Part shown: positions 24,151-35,505 of the stretch, piece by piece
How positions within the stretch are numbered: the first letter of the stretch is position 1
Layout of the letters: each line of letters starts with the position of its first letter
Source of the DNA: Ctena decussata
Lineage: Eukaryota > Mollusca > Bivalvia > Lucinida > Lucinidae
DNA: 64,000 nt
Direction of reading: 5' to 3'
Assembly (NCBI GenBank): GCA_963989385.1
Contig: OZ022503.1
Location: 87,455,138 to 87,519,137 of the forward strand
Translations under genes and position numbers: made by a program
The notes under the pieces: generated by a model
The model's database searches: none
What the model saw: the letters and a program-made list of their open reading frames with translations, nothing else
What the model was told of the DNA's origin: nothing

Positions 24151-25343
24151 AACACACTTGAGAGTCGTCAGGCTAACAGTAACGCTTTAGCTGTTGTGCA
24201 CAAAACACAGGTTGGTCTGAGTCACCAATGCCCACATATGCCCTAACGCCCTTTTACGCGTCGGTTAAAGGGGCGATGGGAAATTAGCGAGCTGCCAAGT
24301 CTGGGATTAGACTCTGCATTCGTACATAAATCCCGGGCTCGAGACGCGTTGGAAGCGGGTATCTTTTCAGTATCTTTTCAGTCATAAACAGCCCTTCATT
24401 ATCACCAACCCATCGTCCTGATATAGCTGAAATTATGTTAAAAAGGGCGTAAAATCTTTATTCATCCACCATCGACAAAAATTTATAGGTTCGCTTTTCA
24501 AGAAATTAATCTAATAAAGGTAGCAGATCCGAATTTGTTAGCTAGTCAAAGCAGTTAAACATCTTTTCAAGCGCAGAAATTGATTGACACTTCCGGCTAC
24601 TGATTACATCTCTCTACCGTTATATTGTCATGTGTACTCAATACAAGAGTCACAGGTCTTTGAGATGTTACAGTTATGTCTGTCACTGACCCGTTAAATC
24701 GTCTAGAGAAAGTAAACGTTGCAGACGCACAGATTTCACGTATTTTAGAAAAGGGCTGTATAGGGATCAAACATGGTTTTTCGTGCATTAACGTTTTTGA
24801 TAGCTATTATTGAATAAATTCTACTACAGTGCTACAAACAATAACGAAACTGTAGGTGCAGGCGCACTATTTTTCGGCCTCATCGCCATTAACTAGCCGA
24901 TTCCTACACATACTATGCATGTCTATAAAAATCCTCGTTTCAGACCATGGTCAGCTACACAACCTTTAGAAGCAGTTCACAAATCATAATCATGTTCATC
25001 AAAGTTTTCAATCGATGTCGCCTGCACTTCCATTCAAGTTTACAATATCCGAATTTGTATAGCTCTTCCGTTAAAGTCTTTATTGGATATCTGCAAGTGC
25101 AGTCTTGCCGCTTGTTTCTGTACTTGCAACTTGTATATGAAAAGTTGCTAAGCGAGCGATTATGGGCGCGTGGAACTCTTGTTAATACATGGTTTGTGTT
25201 CATTAAAACATGCCTATTAAAAGCGTGTGACACCGATATTTATGCAATAATTGCTATTAAAGCATTAGAAATTCATCTGTTATCCATGACTAATTCATGG
25301 ACGTTTTCAATGTTTTGACTGGAGGTAGTTGTTACTGTTTGAC
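24151..25343. other. no gene recognised
   Basis: Two overlapping opposite-strand frames lie at 24947-25318 and 24955-25233. Neither has recognisable domains or clear splice sites. Confidence 0.4.
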
Positions 25344-25570
25344 CAGGGGCCGTATTCATAAAGCCACTTAAGTCGTTGCTATGCGGTTGCTAAGGCTAAG
25401 TATCTATAAAAGAGATTCCCTACAACTATGAAATTTGGTCTGGAGGAACAGTCTTTGTAAGACTGTTCCTCCAGAGCAAATTTCATAGTTGTAGGGAATC
25501 TCCTTCAAAGGAATTTAACCTTAGCAACAGCATAGCAACCACTTAAGTCGTTTTATGAATAAGGCCCCTG
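25344..25570. mobile_element. near-perfect palindromic MITE family F, copy 1
   Basis: Ends CAGGGGCCGTATTCATAAA and TTTATGAATAAGGCCCCTG, with arms of about 100 bases that meet at GAACAGTCTTTGTAAGACTG. The arms include GTTGCTATGCGGTTGCTAAG and TACAACTATGAAATTT with their reverse complements. No ORF. A second copy lies at 32262-32488. Confidence 0.85.
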
Positions 25571-25650
25571 GGTATAGTTCAACTTCCACCTTGTCTTACC
25601 AGACTTAAATTCACGAACCCAGCGTTTGACAGTAGCATATGAAGGAGCAC

Positions 25651-25682
25651 CCCTCCCCCCCCCCCCCCCCCCCCCCCGCCCC
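25651..25682. repeat. poly-C tract
   Basis: A near-uninterrupted run of about 25 C, prone to length error in assembly. Confidence 0.9.
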
Positions 25683-26576
25683 GTACACTTATCACATGCG
25701 TTCATGAATGGTCTGCCCGGCTTCTCCCTCTATAGTCAAATATTTCTTACCACTCTGTACTCTGCTTTATCCGTTGTGGAGCCTACCTTGTATTTATAGC
25801 AAAACGACAATGTAATCAACATATATGCTATAGGCAACAGATTGATATTCAGCATATTTCCTTAATTGTACTGTTAAACATAACACAGTGACAAGAAGAT
25901 ACAAAATGTAAACACAAATAATACTATTGCATGTATTTACATGTTCCATCATTATCTTTAAAAAAAGAATTCTACAGAATTATTTAGCTCGCCTCGGAGC
26001 AGCAGGGGAAAACTTATATATACTCTTTATTTCCTCTTTGTAAGAGGTTTTACAACCTACAACAATACAGAAATCATTAATATACAGAGGGAGGAGAAAA
26101 GGATGGTGAAAGACAAATAGTTTGCATATTTACATATACATGTACATACTAGCATATACATAACGAATGTCTTCTATTTAAGACAAAGAAGACGATTTCA
26201 GTCTCAAGAAATTTTCAAACTTTATTTATTCATCTGTGATTCAGGCTAAAAAAGATCTCCCATTACCTTCACCCACGATTCCGAAAAGAAAAACTAATAT
26301 TTCGAATTTAACACGATTGCAAACAAACAGTGAAAAAAGACGTGTTCATCGTGACATTGAGCTGGTAATTAATTCTCAAGAGTGAAGAGGGAATAGATTC
26401 GTGTGGTTCTTGACAAAGTAATTTCCTTAGGTTTTAAATCAGTGTTTGAGACAGTGCTTAAGGTATATGGATACACCAGCATGTCTTTTCTGTCTGTTTT
26501 ACAAAGGGAAACAACTTTTCGTAATTTCCTGTTTGCTTCCTCGGACGACGAAGCTGTTCCAAAAATCGGGTCTTCC
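25683..26576. other. no gene recognised
   Basis: AT-rich DNA with no supported exon. The frames at 26369-26672 are open on both strands and overlap the repeat that follows. Confidence 0.4.
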
Positions 26577-26797
26577 CTTAACCCTTTAAGCACCAAAAAG
26601 CACACGACAACATTTACGACTGCAAAAATTTCAATATCTGTTTCATCCAAGCAATATCATATTGAAAGTTAAAAAATTAGAGAGTAAACAATGTAGATCT
26701 AGATGTGGCGGCTCATAATGAGCCGCCTCATCAGGATCAACGCTGTTTGCAAATTCTTCTATTTTCGTCACTGGTGCGTCAAGTGTTAAAGGATAGA
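26577..26797. mobile_element. MITE-like repeat G, copy 1, with internal hairpin
   Basis: The outer ends are related in inverted orientation (TTAACCCTTTAAGCACC against AAGTGTTAAAGGATA). Inside is a perfect hairpin, GGCGGCTCAT-A-ATGAGCCGCC, followed by TCATCAGGATCAACGCTGTT. A second, partial copy lies at 45775-45915, and the element at 43615 has the same plan. Confidence 0.55.
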
Positions 26798-28650
26798 ATT
26801 TGCTTTTCCTTACGGAGTTAACCATCGTAGAGAAGGAAGGCACAACAAAAAAGGAAGAGTTGCGCTCCCTCTGAAAGTTGAACAATTTACATGTACTTTA
26901 AAATTTTACATAATTTTAAAATCTAAATGTTGTCATCTTAACCTTTTTCATTGATCGCTCTTGCAAAAAGGGCCGCATGTGCAGGAAAAATATATTTGAC
27001 TCGCAACAGAAAGGGGTGTATAATAAATATATTCAGCAGTGATGTTTTAGGACAGGCCCCATGGAAACCATAAAATATCTGCAGAATTCACCTATGTTTT
27101 ATAACTTCGGGACCAGGGCGCAGAATTACTATCACTGCTAAAAATAAAGGTCACCTCAACTTAAGAGAAGCAATTTTGTGCCATGATAAATGGCGTTAAA
27201 TGTGCAACTTTCGAAAAAGTATTGTGTTTAATCGATTCAGTGTCTTCCACATGAGTTCTCCTGGTTTGATTTGCATATCTATTGTTGTTATACATGAATA
27301 TAACACGGCCTTGAAATTTCAGACCTTAAAGATAAGATGGCCTTAATTTACTTGAAAAGGAATAGTCCTGGGCCCTAGCTGCATACTAAAGAGTTTGGCC
27401 AAAGACTTTACTATAATTCTAGAGCGCATAAGCTGCATTTGACTTCGATTATCGTAATATGATTTTTATCAATTTTCCGATTTACTTCAAGTTATGCAGT
27501 GTTTGCATATATCCCAAAAATGGGTTTCAAGTCTTGAAATTGTTAAGAAAGTCCTTTGTAGCAAAATGGCGTTTTCTACCGAGGGAGGAAATCGAATACC
27601 TCAGCTGTCCATTGAATGGTTTCTTCCTTCTAAAATATGTCCTGTTTACAGATATACATGCATGACAAAATATTGAGCCTCTTAAAACTGCTTCTTCGGA
27701 GCAGACTGACTTACCTGCACTGTGTCCAATTTTGCGTATGGCTAGTAAAGATGAATAAGACATGTCTAAAGTTAAAGGCATACTGGTGCACTCCCGAGAG
27801 GAGCAACGTTGCCATCTTTATTTTAACTCCCTTGTCCCAATGAAGGTTCGACTCAGGAAGAAAAGAATTTGCTCCAAGGGGAGCAAATTTTTTCCTTTAA
27901 AAGTAGATCCCTTGAAGGATTTTGTTGCCCAGCTAATCAAACAGGAAGTCACAAAAATATTTCCTTCAGAGAAAACAGCATAAAACGGGGAAGTATACCA
28001 ATGTGGCTTTATAAATACCTAACGTATTGAACGAATTCCTTATGTGTTTTGTTTCGTTACACATATTGCACCTTTATTTCACTCGAAGACGTCAAAAGGA
28101 GAAGCATTAGTAGCTAAGGCAACTGAAGATGTTGCTCAGTGCTCTAATGATAATTTATATCCCAGTTAATCTAAAATCTCTTAAAATATAGCCGAAGCTA
28201 CTTAAAGCTAATTTTGAAAATGGAACTTGATGATAGCTAGCATCATCATTGTGGGTCTCTATTGCGTCATAGCAGAGGAGTGTAAGAACCAATGATCAGG
28301 AAATAATACATGCGATCAAATTCTTGCAGACACGATGAAATTTCCGAATTGTTCACTAGTAGCCTACCGACAATTCTGATTTCATCTATGCTATCTCTTC
28401 TAGACATGGTAAAAGGCGTAACTAAAATAGGTGACGTAACGATTGTGGCAAAATGACATCAGTTTATGTACGGAGGCTGGTCCAAGTATACCTAGTTCAT
28501 CTGGATGTTACGCCAAGACTTGATGTCGAATAGGCCTATGAATGTGAGGTGCGTATAGAAGAATGCATCACGATGATCAATGTCTGACCTACTGACTGTT
28601 CCTGAACAGTGATCCGGTAAGATGGATTTATATATCCGCACCTCTCAGCT
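26798..28650. other. no gene recognised
   Basis: Several short frames at 27459-27983 on both strands lack domains. A minus-strand ATG and a GTAAGTC donor-like site near 27711 were examined and not accepted. Confidence 0.35.
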
Positions 28651-28654
28651 CTCG

Positions 28655-28815
28655 AATGGCTCATGGCCTACACTGCTTGCAGTAGATGTTTTTTTTTTCT
28701 CTCTTCTATATTTTCTCTTCTTTCTCCCTCTCTCTGGGAGACGGCCCGACATAGACTGTAATACTGTCTCAAAGGGTCATTAAACACAAAACAATCGCTC
28801 AATCAATCAGTCTCC
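28655..28815 (-). repeat. dispersed repeat E, copy 2
   Basis: Reverse orientation of the 23908 copy: CTCTGGGAGACGGCCCGACA, TAGACTGTAATACTGTCTCA, AAGGGTCATTAAACACAAAA and an adjacent TCTC-rich part. Confidence 0.65.
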
Positions 28816-29534
28816 ACCACGCGAGCAGAAATTATCCATTTATCAAAGCCGATGTCAGAAGGAGAGTTTGCGCAGTGTTGCAATATTACAGTCATGCACA
28901 TGAACAGATTTAAATGAACAGAGACTATAATTGTTTCTCTCATGTATTTCTTGCTTCTTGGTGATTTTCCTCCAGACTTTGCTATAACGTAAACTTCAAC
29001 ACAAATATGGATGGAGCGAATAAACGGAAGGACAAACGGGCGAGCAGTTGAAAACTAAATGCCACCCATTTTTGTGAGCAAATATCAAAGACAGAACAGA
29101 AACAGAAATGCAAAGAGTTTAATATGGCTAAACTTATTTTTTCAGACTTCAATCTATATCTCTGTCGACCATTCGTCACATCTGAAACGATAAAATTAAA
29201 GGACGTATATTTTACAGAATCCCGAAAGTGTGATGGATTTCATCTCTGAGTGGCGCGTCGCGTGGAAAAGCCTTATATGGCTTGTCCAAGCAGGAAAAAT
29301 CTGCCTGTGTATCCGTGCAGTCTGATCAGTCTTCTATATTTGCCAGTGTCATCTATGGGTCCGGGAAAATCTAAAAAGTGAATACTCCGGTCAGTTTGGG
29401 TAGATGCACAGAGCTATTTCAGTATTTACAATACGCACATGACATGTGGTTCCTTTCACGCGAAGGAAATCATTTATCTTGATGCATTAACTTGTGGCCA
29501 TGTTTTGGCCACAAAACATAGATGAAATATAACT

Positions 29535-29768
29535 GAGCCGCGACATGACAAAAGTACAGTGGCACATGCGCCCAGCGAAGTCTCAGATCATCCTGGGCAT
29601 CCGCCCAGTCTGATCAAACTCTTCGCTGTGCGCTTAAAGGGCAGTTAAGTGTCTTAAATAACGCACTGCGACAGCGAAGGCTCTGACCAGACTGGGCGGC
29701 TACCCACGCTGATCTGTGTCTTCGCTGGGCGCACATGTCACTTTGATGGTTTTGTCGTGTCGCGGCTC
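29535..29768 (-). mobile_element. fold-back MITE family A, copy 7
   Basis: Full-length, core reversed. The 4-base flanks AACT and TTAT do not match. Confidence 0.85.
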
Positions 29769-30261
29769 TTATACTGAACAGGAAACGTGATCCAAAAATC
29801 TTCCTACCTTTAGAAATAGTCACAGATTTACCTTTTAAAAATCCAAAGCATGAAGATGTTCCCATACAACCTAAGGAAACAAACACTGTCTTGTTTATTT
29901 ACTGTGTACAGGAACACTTTAATGTTTTTCTTCAATCTTTACAGACGGGAACTCCTAGACTGGATTAATGTTTTATGTTTGAATCTGACCATAAAATGGT
30001 TGTTTATCAGAATAAACGGAAATACATTTTAAAGACCTGTACCATTTTGAATACATTTAACCATTTAACAGGGACGGCAGGCTAGGGAACACCTTTCATG
30101 ACTTCTTTGCTCTCATAAATTACTAAGCCCTCCCACTGGCGGGTCAATCGTAAGGGTATGAATTTGCTCCTTTTTTTCTTCCAGAAGAACTGAAATAAAC
30201 CTTCCGAGGGAATCCTTTTTCCCTTAATAATTAAATATTTTCTTATCTACAGAGAGCGAAT

Positions 30262-30486
30262 GAGCCGCAACACAACAAAACCAACATGGTGGCATGTGCA
30301 CCCAGCGAAGACTCAGATCAGACTGGGCATCTGCCCAATCTGATCAGAATCTTCGCTATCCCCATGGAGCAAGCGTAGACCCTTAGCTTACCTAACAGCA
30401 CTGAGCGAAGACTCTGATCAGACATGGCGGCTGCCCAGGCTGATCTGAGTTCATTTGGCGCACATGACACTGTATTGGTTTTGTGC
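30262..30486 (+). mobile_element. fold-back MITE family A, copy 8 (right end truncated)
   Basis: Left arm and core are complete. The right arm breaks off after TGTATTGGTTTTGTGCGA, so the terminal GGCTC is missing. Confidence 0.8.
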
Positions 30487-30514
30487 GAAGAAAATAAGAA
30501 ATCGTTTCTACGGG

Positions 30515-31998
30515 CCCCGGATTTATTTTATTTTTATTTTTTATTTACACAATATTTTAAGAGGGTGACACATTTAGCTAAAAATAGCCATTCTACCAAG
30601 TGGCCCTCTACAAACATGATACATACATATAGAATTAAACACAAACATATTTACAGAATAAAAGTAAATATTCTCAAACCCATATATACATAAACATCAG
30701 ACATACATTCTAAAAATGCATTTGTTGGTTAAAATTATGAGATCAAGCAAATGATATGACTGCATTAAAGGCCCCATTGCTCTATCAGCATGAAATATTT
30801 TATCGTGAGGCATCGCTGCAAACTTCTCACTACAGTTTCGCCATTGATTATTATCGTCATTGGCCGGCTTTGAAAAATTAAAACGTCCTTGAGTTTTCCA
30901 TAAAATAGATTTGAAAAAATAACTAGGTCATTTTAGTTGCCAACCAAAATGACCTACTTTCGATTTCACAAGCTTTATTTCATGATAAAAATACAACGTA
31001 CAGGCGGTAAAAATATAAGGTACAGGCGTTTAACAGGTGATAAAAATACAATGTACAAAAAGAATTAGGCAAGGATCCAATTGATTGTGCCGCTGTTGCA
31101 TTATTGCATTGCAAAACGGGGAACCAGAGACGAAACCAGTGTTGTTATGGAGAAACTTATCATTTTTTCAAACTACCTTGTTCCTTCTATTTTGCCAGTT
31201 ATATGCTACAAAAAAGCACATCAACCGACATATTTTCATCACTTCTGAAGGCTGTACAGGTTTCATAATGATTTGTAATTTGACGGTTTTTACTTTTGAT
31301 AGGACTATGGAGACTTTAAGAAACTAAGAGCATTGGCATTTTAATAAGGATTTCTAAAAGCAGATACCATTTGCAGTGAATATTAAAATGTCACCTATAG
31401 TCGCACTTAATAATAAACTAATATTTGACACGATTTAGGGTGCATAAAACTCTAACATCTAGCAGTGCTAAAAATTAAGTCACTTTTAACAAAAATCATT
31501 TTTATGTTTATGCTAGTCTGAAAAATAGTTACAAATAGTTTTACTCAGACAGAGGTTAAAATTGGGACGGTCTTGACATTAAGAACGGCTACGAATTTGA
31601 TACTAGTTAAAATACTCTTTTATACACTTTTTAAAAGAACTTAGGGACGGAGCTGATTTAATGGTATATGGTAAAGCGTTCTATATTTTTGGAGCTGAAC
31701 ATGTGAAAGAACTGTCATAGAGAGCAGTTCTCGACCTGGGTACAACCGGTGAGCCGTTTTCAGAAGATCTTAGCCGACGTGTACACGTTTCAGAAACAGG
31801 CTTGAGTAAGTCTGATATATATGGTGGTGTAAGTTTGTTTAAAGCTTTATACGTTAATACGGCATTGTTATAATTACATCGATTGGTCACAGAAATCCAG
31901 CCTAACTCTTTAAACATCATTGTAGATGGTGTAGTATAATCAGCTTTTAAAATAATGCGAGCTGCGCGTTTTTGTAATTTATTGAGCCTATCTATATA
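30515..31998 (-). pseudogene. 3' part of a non-LTR retrotransposon, minus strand
   Basis: Read on the minus strand from 31998, the RT C-terminal segment is well preserved: IDRLNKLQKRAARII, then ELGWISV, YKALNKLTPPYISDLLKP and VPRSRTALYDSSFTCSAPK. A TAG follows exactly where the family has Trp (APKLWN), and then the frame resumes with NALPYTIKSAPSLSSFKKCI. A region with no ORF follows, and A-rich sequence (TTTATTTT on the plus strand, about 30518-30545) marks the probable 3' end. It is 5'-truncated, as usual for LINEs. It belongs to a different lineage from the 53.7-58.7 kb copies. Confidence 0.75.
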
Positions 31999-32261
31999 CC
32001 CAAAACCCTAGCATACGTTCTTTTCTAGACATGAAAATGTATACATGTACAATGTGTTACAGAATAAGCGAAGTAATAAAATATCTCAGAATTATCCTAA
32101 AAAAAACAAACAAAAAACACTTTATCTAGAGCTCTGATCTTTACTCCAAGAAACAAGAGTTTGGGTTGGAGCTGAAAACACACTGAAAAGCATTTCTTCT
32201 AGTGTTTGCCCCGAATTTCGAAGAAGTAATTTGGCTGTTCATCTGTTTCTGGTTTAAAACC

Positions 32262-32488
32262 CAGGAGTCGTATTTATTAAACACTTTAAGTCGTTGCCAT
32301 GCTGTTGCTAAGGCAGAATTTCTTTGAAGGAGATTCCATACAACTATGAAATTTGCCCTGGAGGAACAGTCTTTTTCAGACTGTTCCTCTAGAGCAAATT
32401 TCATAGTTGTAGGGAACCTCCTTCATAGAAATTTATCCTTAGCAACAGCATAGCAACGACTTAAGTGGTTTCATAAATACGGCCCCAG
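32262..32488. mobile_element. palindromic MITE family F, copy 2
   Basis: The same 227-base plan as copy 1 at 25344, with ends CCAGGAGTCGTATTTATTAA and CATAAATACGGCCCCAG and the same GAACAGTCTTT..AGACTGTTC centre. It abuts repeat H. Confidence 0.85.
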
Positions 32489-32885
32489 ACCGTCCTCAGA
32501 TAAGGACGGTCTTTGAGGATAGTTTAGAGATATGAGCCGCGACACGACAAAACCAACAATGTGGTTGTGCGCCCAGTGAAGACTCAGATCAGCCTGGGTA
32601 GCCGCCCAATTTGATCAGACTCTTCAATAAGTGCTCATATGGTAGCTAAGGGTCTAAGCTGTATCCATACGGACAGCGAAGACTCTGATCAGACGGGGCG
32701 GATGCCCAGGCTGATCTGAGTCTGCGCTGGGCGCACAACCACATTGTTTGTTTTCTCGTGTCGCGGCTCATATTATTATTATTGTTATTTCTGAACGAAT
32801 ATGTCTCGGCGAGACAGTTCTTATCAGGGATCACAATATAGGTTTGAATGAGAAAAAAAGAAAGAAAAAAAGAAAAAAATCGTAA
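32489..32885 (+). repeat. repeat H, copy 1, split by a MITE
   Basis: CCGTCCTCAGATAAGGACGG to GAGGATAGTTTAGAG (32489-32529) and, after MITE copy 9, TATTATT, CGAATATGTCTCGGCGAGAC and AGTTCTTATCAGGGATCACA with an AAAGAAAG tail. The uninterrupted version is at 34118-34275. Confidence 0.7.
32534..32769 (-). mobile_element. fold-back MITE family A, copy 9, nested in repeat H
   Basis: Full-length, core reversed. Perfect 4-bp target-site duplication ATAT (32530-32533 and 32770-32773). The related locus at 34118-34275 lacks the insert and acts as a paralogous empty site. Confidence 0.92.
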
Positions 32886-33048
32886 ATTATCCCTGTTACT
32901 TTTTCTGTTCTGGGGCACTGAGAATCTGTTTTCATGTAAGGGAAAATAAAGAAAAGTGTCTTATAGCTCGAGACAAACGAAGTATTTTGATTATGAAAGA
33001 TAAAATATACTCACGATTGTACAATTGATAATAACTTGGAACAGACAG

Positions 33049-33182
33049 TTATGTTCTACACTGACAAACATCTTCTTCACTGCAATATCCGCCTTGATGA
33101 CCTTGTCCAGCGCAGCTATGATCGCATAATATATTGCGAAGGAAGTCAGGGAGAGTTGAATCACAAACGTCCCTTTTCTGTG
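33049..33182 (-). CDS. arthropod-type (six-cysteine) defensin, second coding exon: propeptide end, mature peptide and stop
   Basis: Second coding exon of a secreted CS-alpha-beta defensin. A good acceptor (GCATTTTCATTCAAACAG) precedes the exon at 33182. The single base left by the signal exon (37398) plus CA gives Pro, then QKR, a dibasic processing site. The mature peptide of 40 residues begins DVCD and ends VCQCRT, then TAA (33051-33049). The cysteine spacing is C-X12-C-X3-C-X9-C-X5-C-X1-C, with GGYC as the gamma-core and CxC at the end. This is the insect/arthropod defensin pattern, rather than the eight-cysteine form known from mussels. The expected fold is a helix plus two-stranded sheet with three disulfides. 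Oddity: the mature part has seven acidic and two arginine residues, net about -5, while the family is usually cationic. The frame is intact. Function (antimicrobial or other) is inferred from family only. Confidence 0.85.
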
Positions 33183-33189
33183 CTGTTTG

Positions 33190-33430
33190 AATGAAAATGC
33201 ACAACATATAATGCAGGAGACTTATGCTTGCATGTTAACTACGCAATTTATATCATTGGGAAGCTTGGTTACGGGGCTGGGTAGTGGTGGGGGAGGGTGG
33301 GCGGGCGTTGGGGTGGGGGATGTCAGACAACGATACTCAGTAAGCCAAAGAAGAAGAATGGTCGAAATAAGTACTATTATGTTAAAGGCTTATATTTGTA
33401 CCATGACCTTCACATGCGGTCAAAGACAGT
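33190..33430 (+). repeat. dispersed repeat I, copy 1, with G-quadruplex-like core
   Basis: GCAGGAGACTTATG, TACGCAATTTATATCATTGGG, a G-rich centre (33276-33319, four or more runs of at least three G), then ACGATACTCAGTAAGCCAA and TACCATGACCTTCACATGCGG. The reverse complement of 36345-36540 matches in the same order. It begins within about 25 bases of the defensin acceptor, so it lies in that intron. Confidence 0.7.
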
Positions 33431-34117
33431 GAAATTTTCATGAGTTGTTATTCAAGTGAACCCAATTGTTAGTGCACTTTCTCTTCCTAACTTTTATTTA
33501 GCAAAGTATTTAATTTCTTAACTTGTTGAATTGTGGCATTATCCACATTTGTGAGTATAAAAAGTGTAGAATTTATTTGAAAAACAAATTGAGGAAATAT
33601 TTAAACACACACACACAAAAAAAAAAGTTTTCCAACGTTATGCCGTTCGGCGTGTCTCAAAGAAAATTACTATATGGACCTATTTCAAGTTTTTTTTCTT
33701 TACGGCTGCTAAGTCACATTTAGTTTGAGAAGAAAAGACTGTTTCAAACCCATGTCTATAGAATCTTGGCACATCTGAACTTGGCATCAAAAGAAGACAA
33801 AAATTATATTTACTGAAGTATATTAGCATCAGTGGCAGGGATAAGAACAAAAATTTGACACTCTGAGAAGAATATGCATGCTGCTATTGTTTGAGATAAT
33901 TTGCTATAATTTGCTGTACACCATTTGGGAACAACAAAGCACGGAACCCATTGCTTTAATACTTCCACGAACTTCTGAAAAATGAAATTTATATTTATAT
34001 TTATGCTATGTTTTCATATCAATTTTCTTACTTATTCGTGAAGTTCTGGCCTAGTTGAGCTGGCAATCCACCCCTGTCCACTTGGTTCTTGAATACGCCC
34101 CCCCCCTCCCCCGACCT
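33431..34117. other. no gene recognised
   Basis: Lies within the defensin intron on the minus strand. A short CA/A tract at about 33607-33626 and a C-rich run at 34106-34118 are all I see. Confidence 0.4.
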
Positions 34118-34153
34118 TCCTCAGATAAGGACGGTTTCGAGGATAGTTTAAAG

Positions 34154-34198
<45 letters not shown>

Positions 34199-34275
34199 TC
34201 TGAATGAATATGTCTCGGCGAGACAGTTCTTATCAGGGATCACAATATATGTTTGAATGAGAAAAAAAGAAATAA
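34118..34275 (+). repeat. repeat H, copy 2 (uninterrupted)
   Basis: GACCTTCCTCAGATAAGGAC, GGATAGTTTAAAGATT, a long (ATT)n run (about 34155-34198), then TATGTCTCGGCGAGACAGTT and a poly-A-rich tail. The (ATT)n run is what produces the poly-Asn frame on the minus strand. Confidence 0.75.
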
Positions 34276-34289
34276 AAAGTAAATATTGA

Positions 34290-34620
34290 CCCCACTGCAG
34301 CTGGTGTTGTGCCATGTGGCGGCCGTAAAAGGTCTCCCCGTACATCATCCATAGTGCAGATTATATCTTATTTACATCCTTTGAGATCAGAGGATAGATT
34401 CTGAGAAATCTAAAATTTTAGATCGATTTAGACTATTATTCTAGATCATCGTCTTTTATATTATTTGGATCCTTTTGAAACTAATCAGTCTTTGAATCGA
34501 CTGCTTAATTAAAATTGAGAAATTACAGTATTGTCAGGGTCACTAACGACGCTTTATTAGCCGAAACTACGTAGTCTGGCCCATGTTCCTACTTCTGTAT
34601 GTATTCTCTGCTCTTGAAGG
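34290..34620 (+). repeat. diverged single unit of the hammerhead-bearing repeat
   Basis: CACTGCAGCTGGTG, GGCCGTAAAAGGTCTCCC and CATAGTGCAGATT match the start of the 261-bp unit at 38149. CAGGGTCACTAACGACG and GCCGAAACTACGTAGTCTGG match its ribozyme. The unit is longer and much more diverged than those in the array. Confidence 0.7.
34537..34582 (+). ncRNA. degenerate hammerhead ribozyme
   Basis: Stem I GGGTCA/TGGCCC is kept (34537-34542 with 34577-34582), as are GAAA (34563-34566) and stem III ACTACGTAGT with a GTC cleavage triplet. The core CTGATGA is CTAACGA here (34543-34549). The change at G5 should abolish cleavage. Confidence 0.6.
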
Positions 34621-34639
34621 AACTTTTTAAGATTTTAAT

Positions 34640-34912
34640 AATTCCACTTTTTCAACTTTTTCTTCTAACTACCTCTTCTTCTTTTTTCCCGTAACTGTGC
34701 CCTGTAGAATTGTCTTTGCTAAACTAGAAGACCTTGAGACGTGGCCAAACTACCTAAATTTCCGTTTCTTCACCAGCGTCAGGAGTTCATCATACTCTCC
34801 TATGGCTGCTTGGATCTGTCTTCGAACCTCCTCATTGATTATATGGTCCTTGTACGAAATGTTCTGTAACTTTCGGTAGTATCTCATCTCAAAGGCCTGC
34901 GTTCTTTTCTCT
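34640..34912 (-). pseudogene. RTE-like LINE, C-terminal fragment (minus strand)
   Basis: On the minus strand it encodes the C-terminal end of an RTE-type ORF2: RYYRKL, NISYKDHI, then KKRKFR, FGHVSRSSS-type and GTVTGK-type sequence, in several frames. It matches 48580-48860 in sequence and order. Broken by frameshifts. Confidence 0.6.
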
Positions 34913-35505
34913 TAGGAAGGAACGTCGCAGGAAAAAGCCTTGGGCCACAAGAGATGTTCTCGACCTCTGTTATGAGAGGAGAATGTTGAAGAAGAAACGG
35001 TATGAAGCAGGAGAAGCAAACGAATACAGGGTAGCAAACAAGAGGATTCAGGAGACAGAAAAGAAAGCGAAGGAGGACTGGATAGCTAGTCAGTGCGAGG
35101 AGATCGAAACTTGCCTGAACAAAAACAACAGCAAGAAAGCATAGCAGCTGGTGAGGGATCTAACCTCAGACAAACAGGGTAGAGCTATCTATCTCTTCAT
35201 ACGGCATACATCCTCCTATGAGTATTACGTACCGGGGATCCACGACTATCCAGAACAGGTCAGGGAAATGCCTTACAGAGGAACAAGATGATTCAGAGCA
35301 GATGGACAGAATACTGCTCAGAACTACAAAACCATGAAACTTACGGTGACAATGCAATTCTGGGCAGCCCCCAGAAGATCAACAACCGATCCTTCGTGAG
35401 GAAGTTGAGATTGCAGTAGCAGCACTAAAGAAGGGAAAGTCTGCCGGAGCTGATAATATACCGGAACGCGTCAAGCTGGTGGGGAGACCATGAAAGAACG
35501 GATCA
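34913..35505 (+). pseudogene. RTE-like LINE, pre-RT fragment (plus strand)
   Basis: Plus-strand reading gives RRKPWATRDVLDLCYERR, KKKRYEAGEANEYRVANKRI and QCEEIETCLNKNNSKKA, then a stop, and further on EEVEIAVAALKKGKSAGAD. This is the segment between endonuclease and RT in RTE-type elements. It lies head to head with the minus-strand fragment at 34640-34912, so the original element was rearranged or two insertions meet here. Several stops. Confidence 0.65.

Noticed and set aside
26707..26740. Minus-strand CTGATGA next to a hairpin in repeat G
   Set aside because: GAAA is missing after the hairpin and there is no NUH site with a matching stem I.
27700..27812. Minus-strand ATG followed by a frame that ends at a CAG/GTAAGTC donor
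   Set aside because: No acceptor, no recognisable peptide, and the region resembles a repeat that recurs near 9645 and 30165.
33015..33181. Alternative minus-strand frame through the defensin exon, open to a GTGAGTAT donor-like site at 33014
   Set aside because: The reading is open but has no family resemblance, and it does not join in phase with the signal exon. The other frame gives the full defensin signature and a natural stop.
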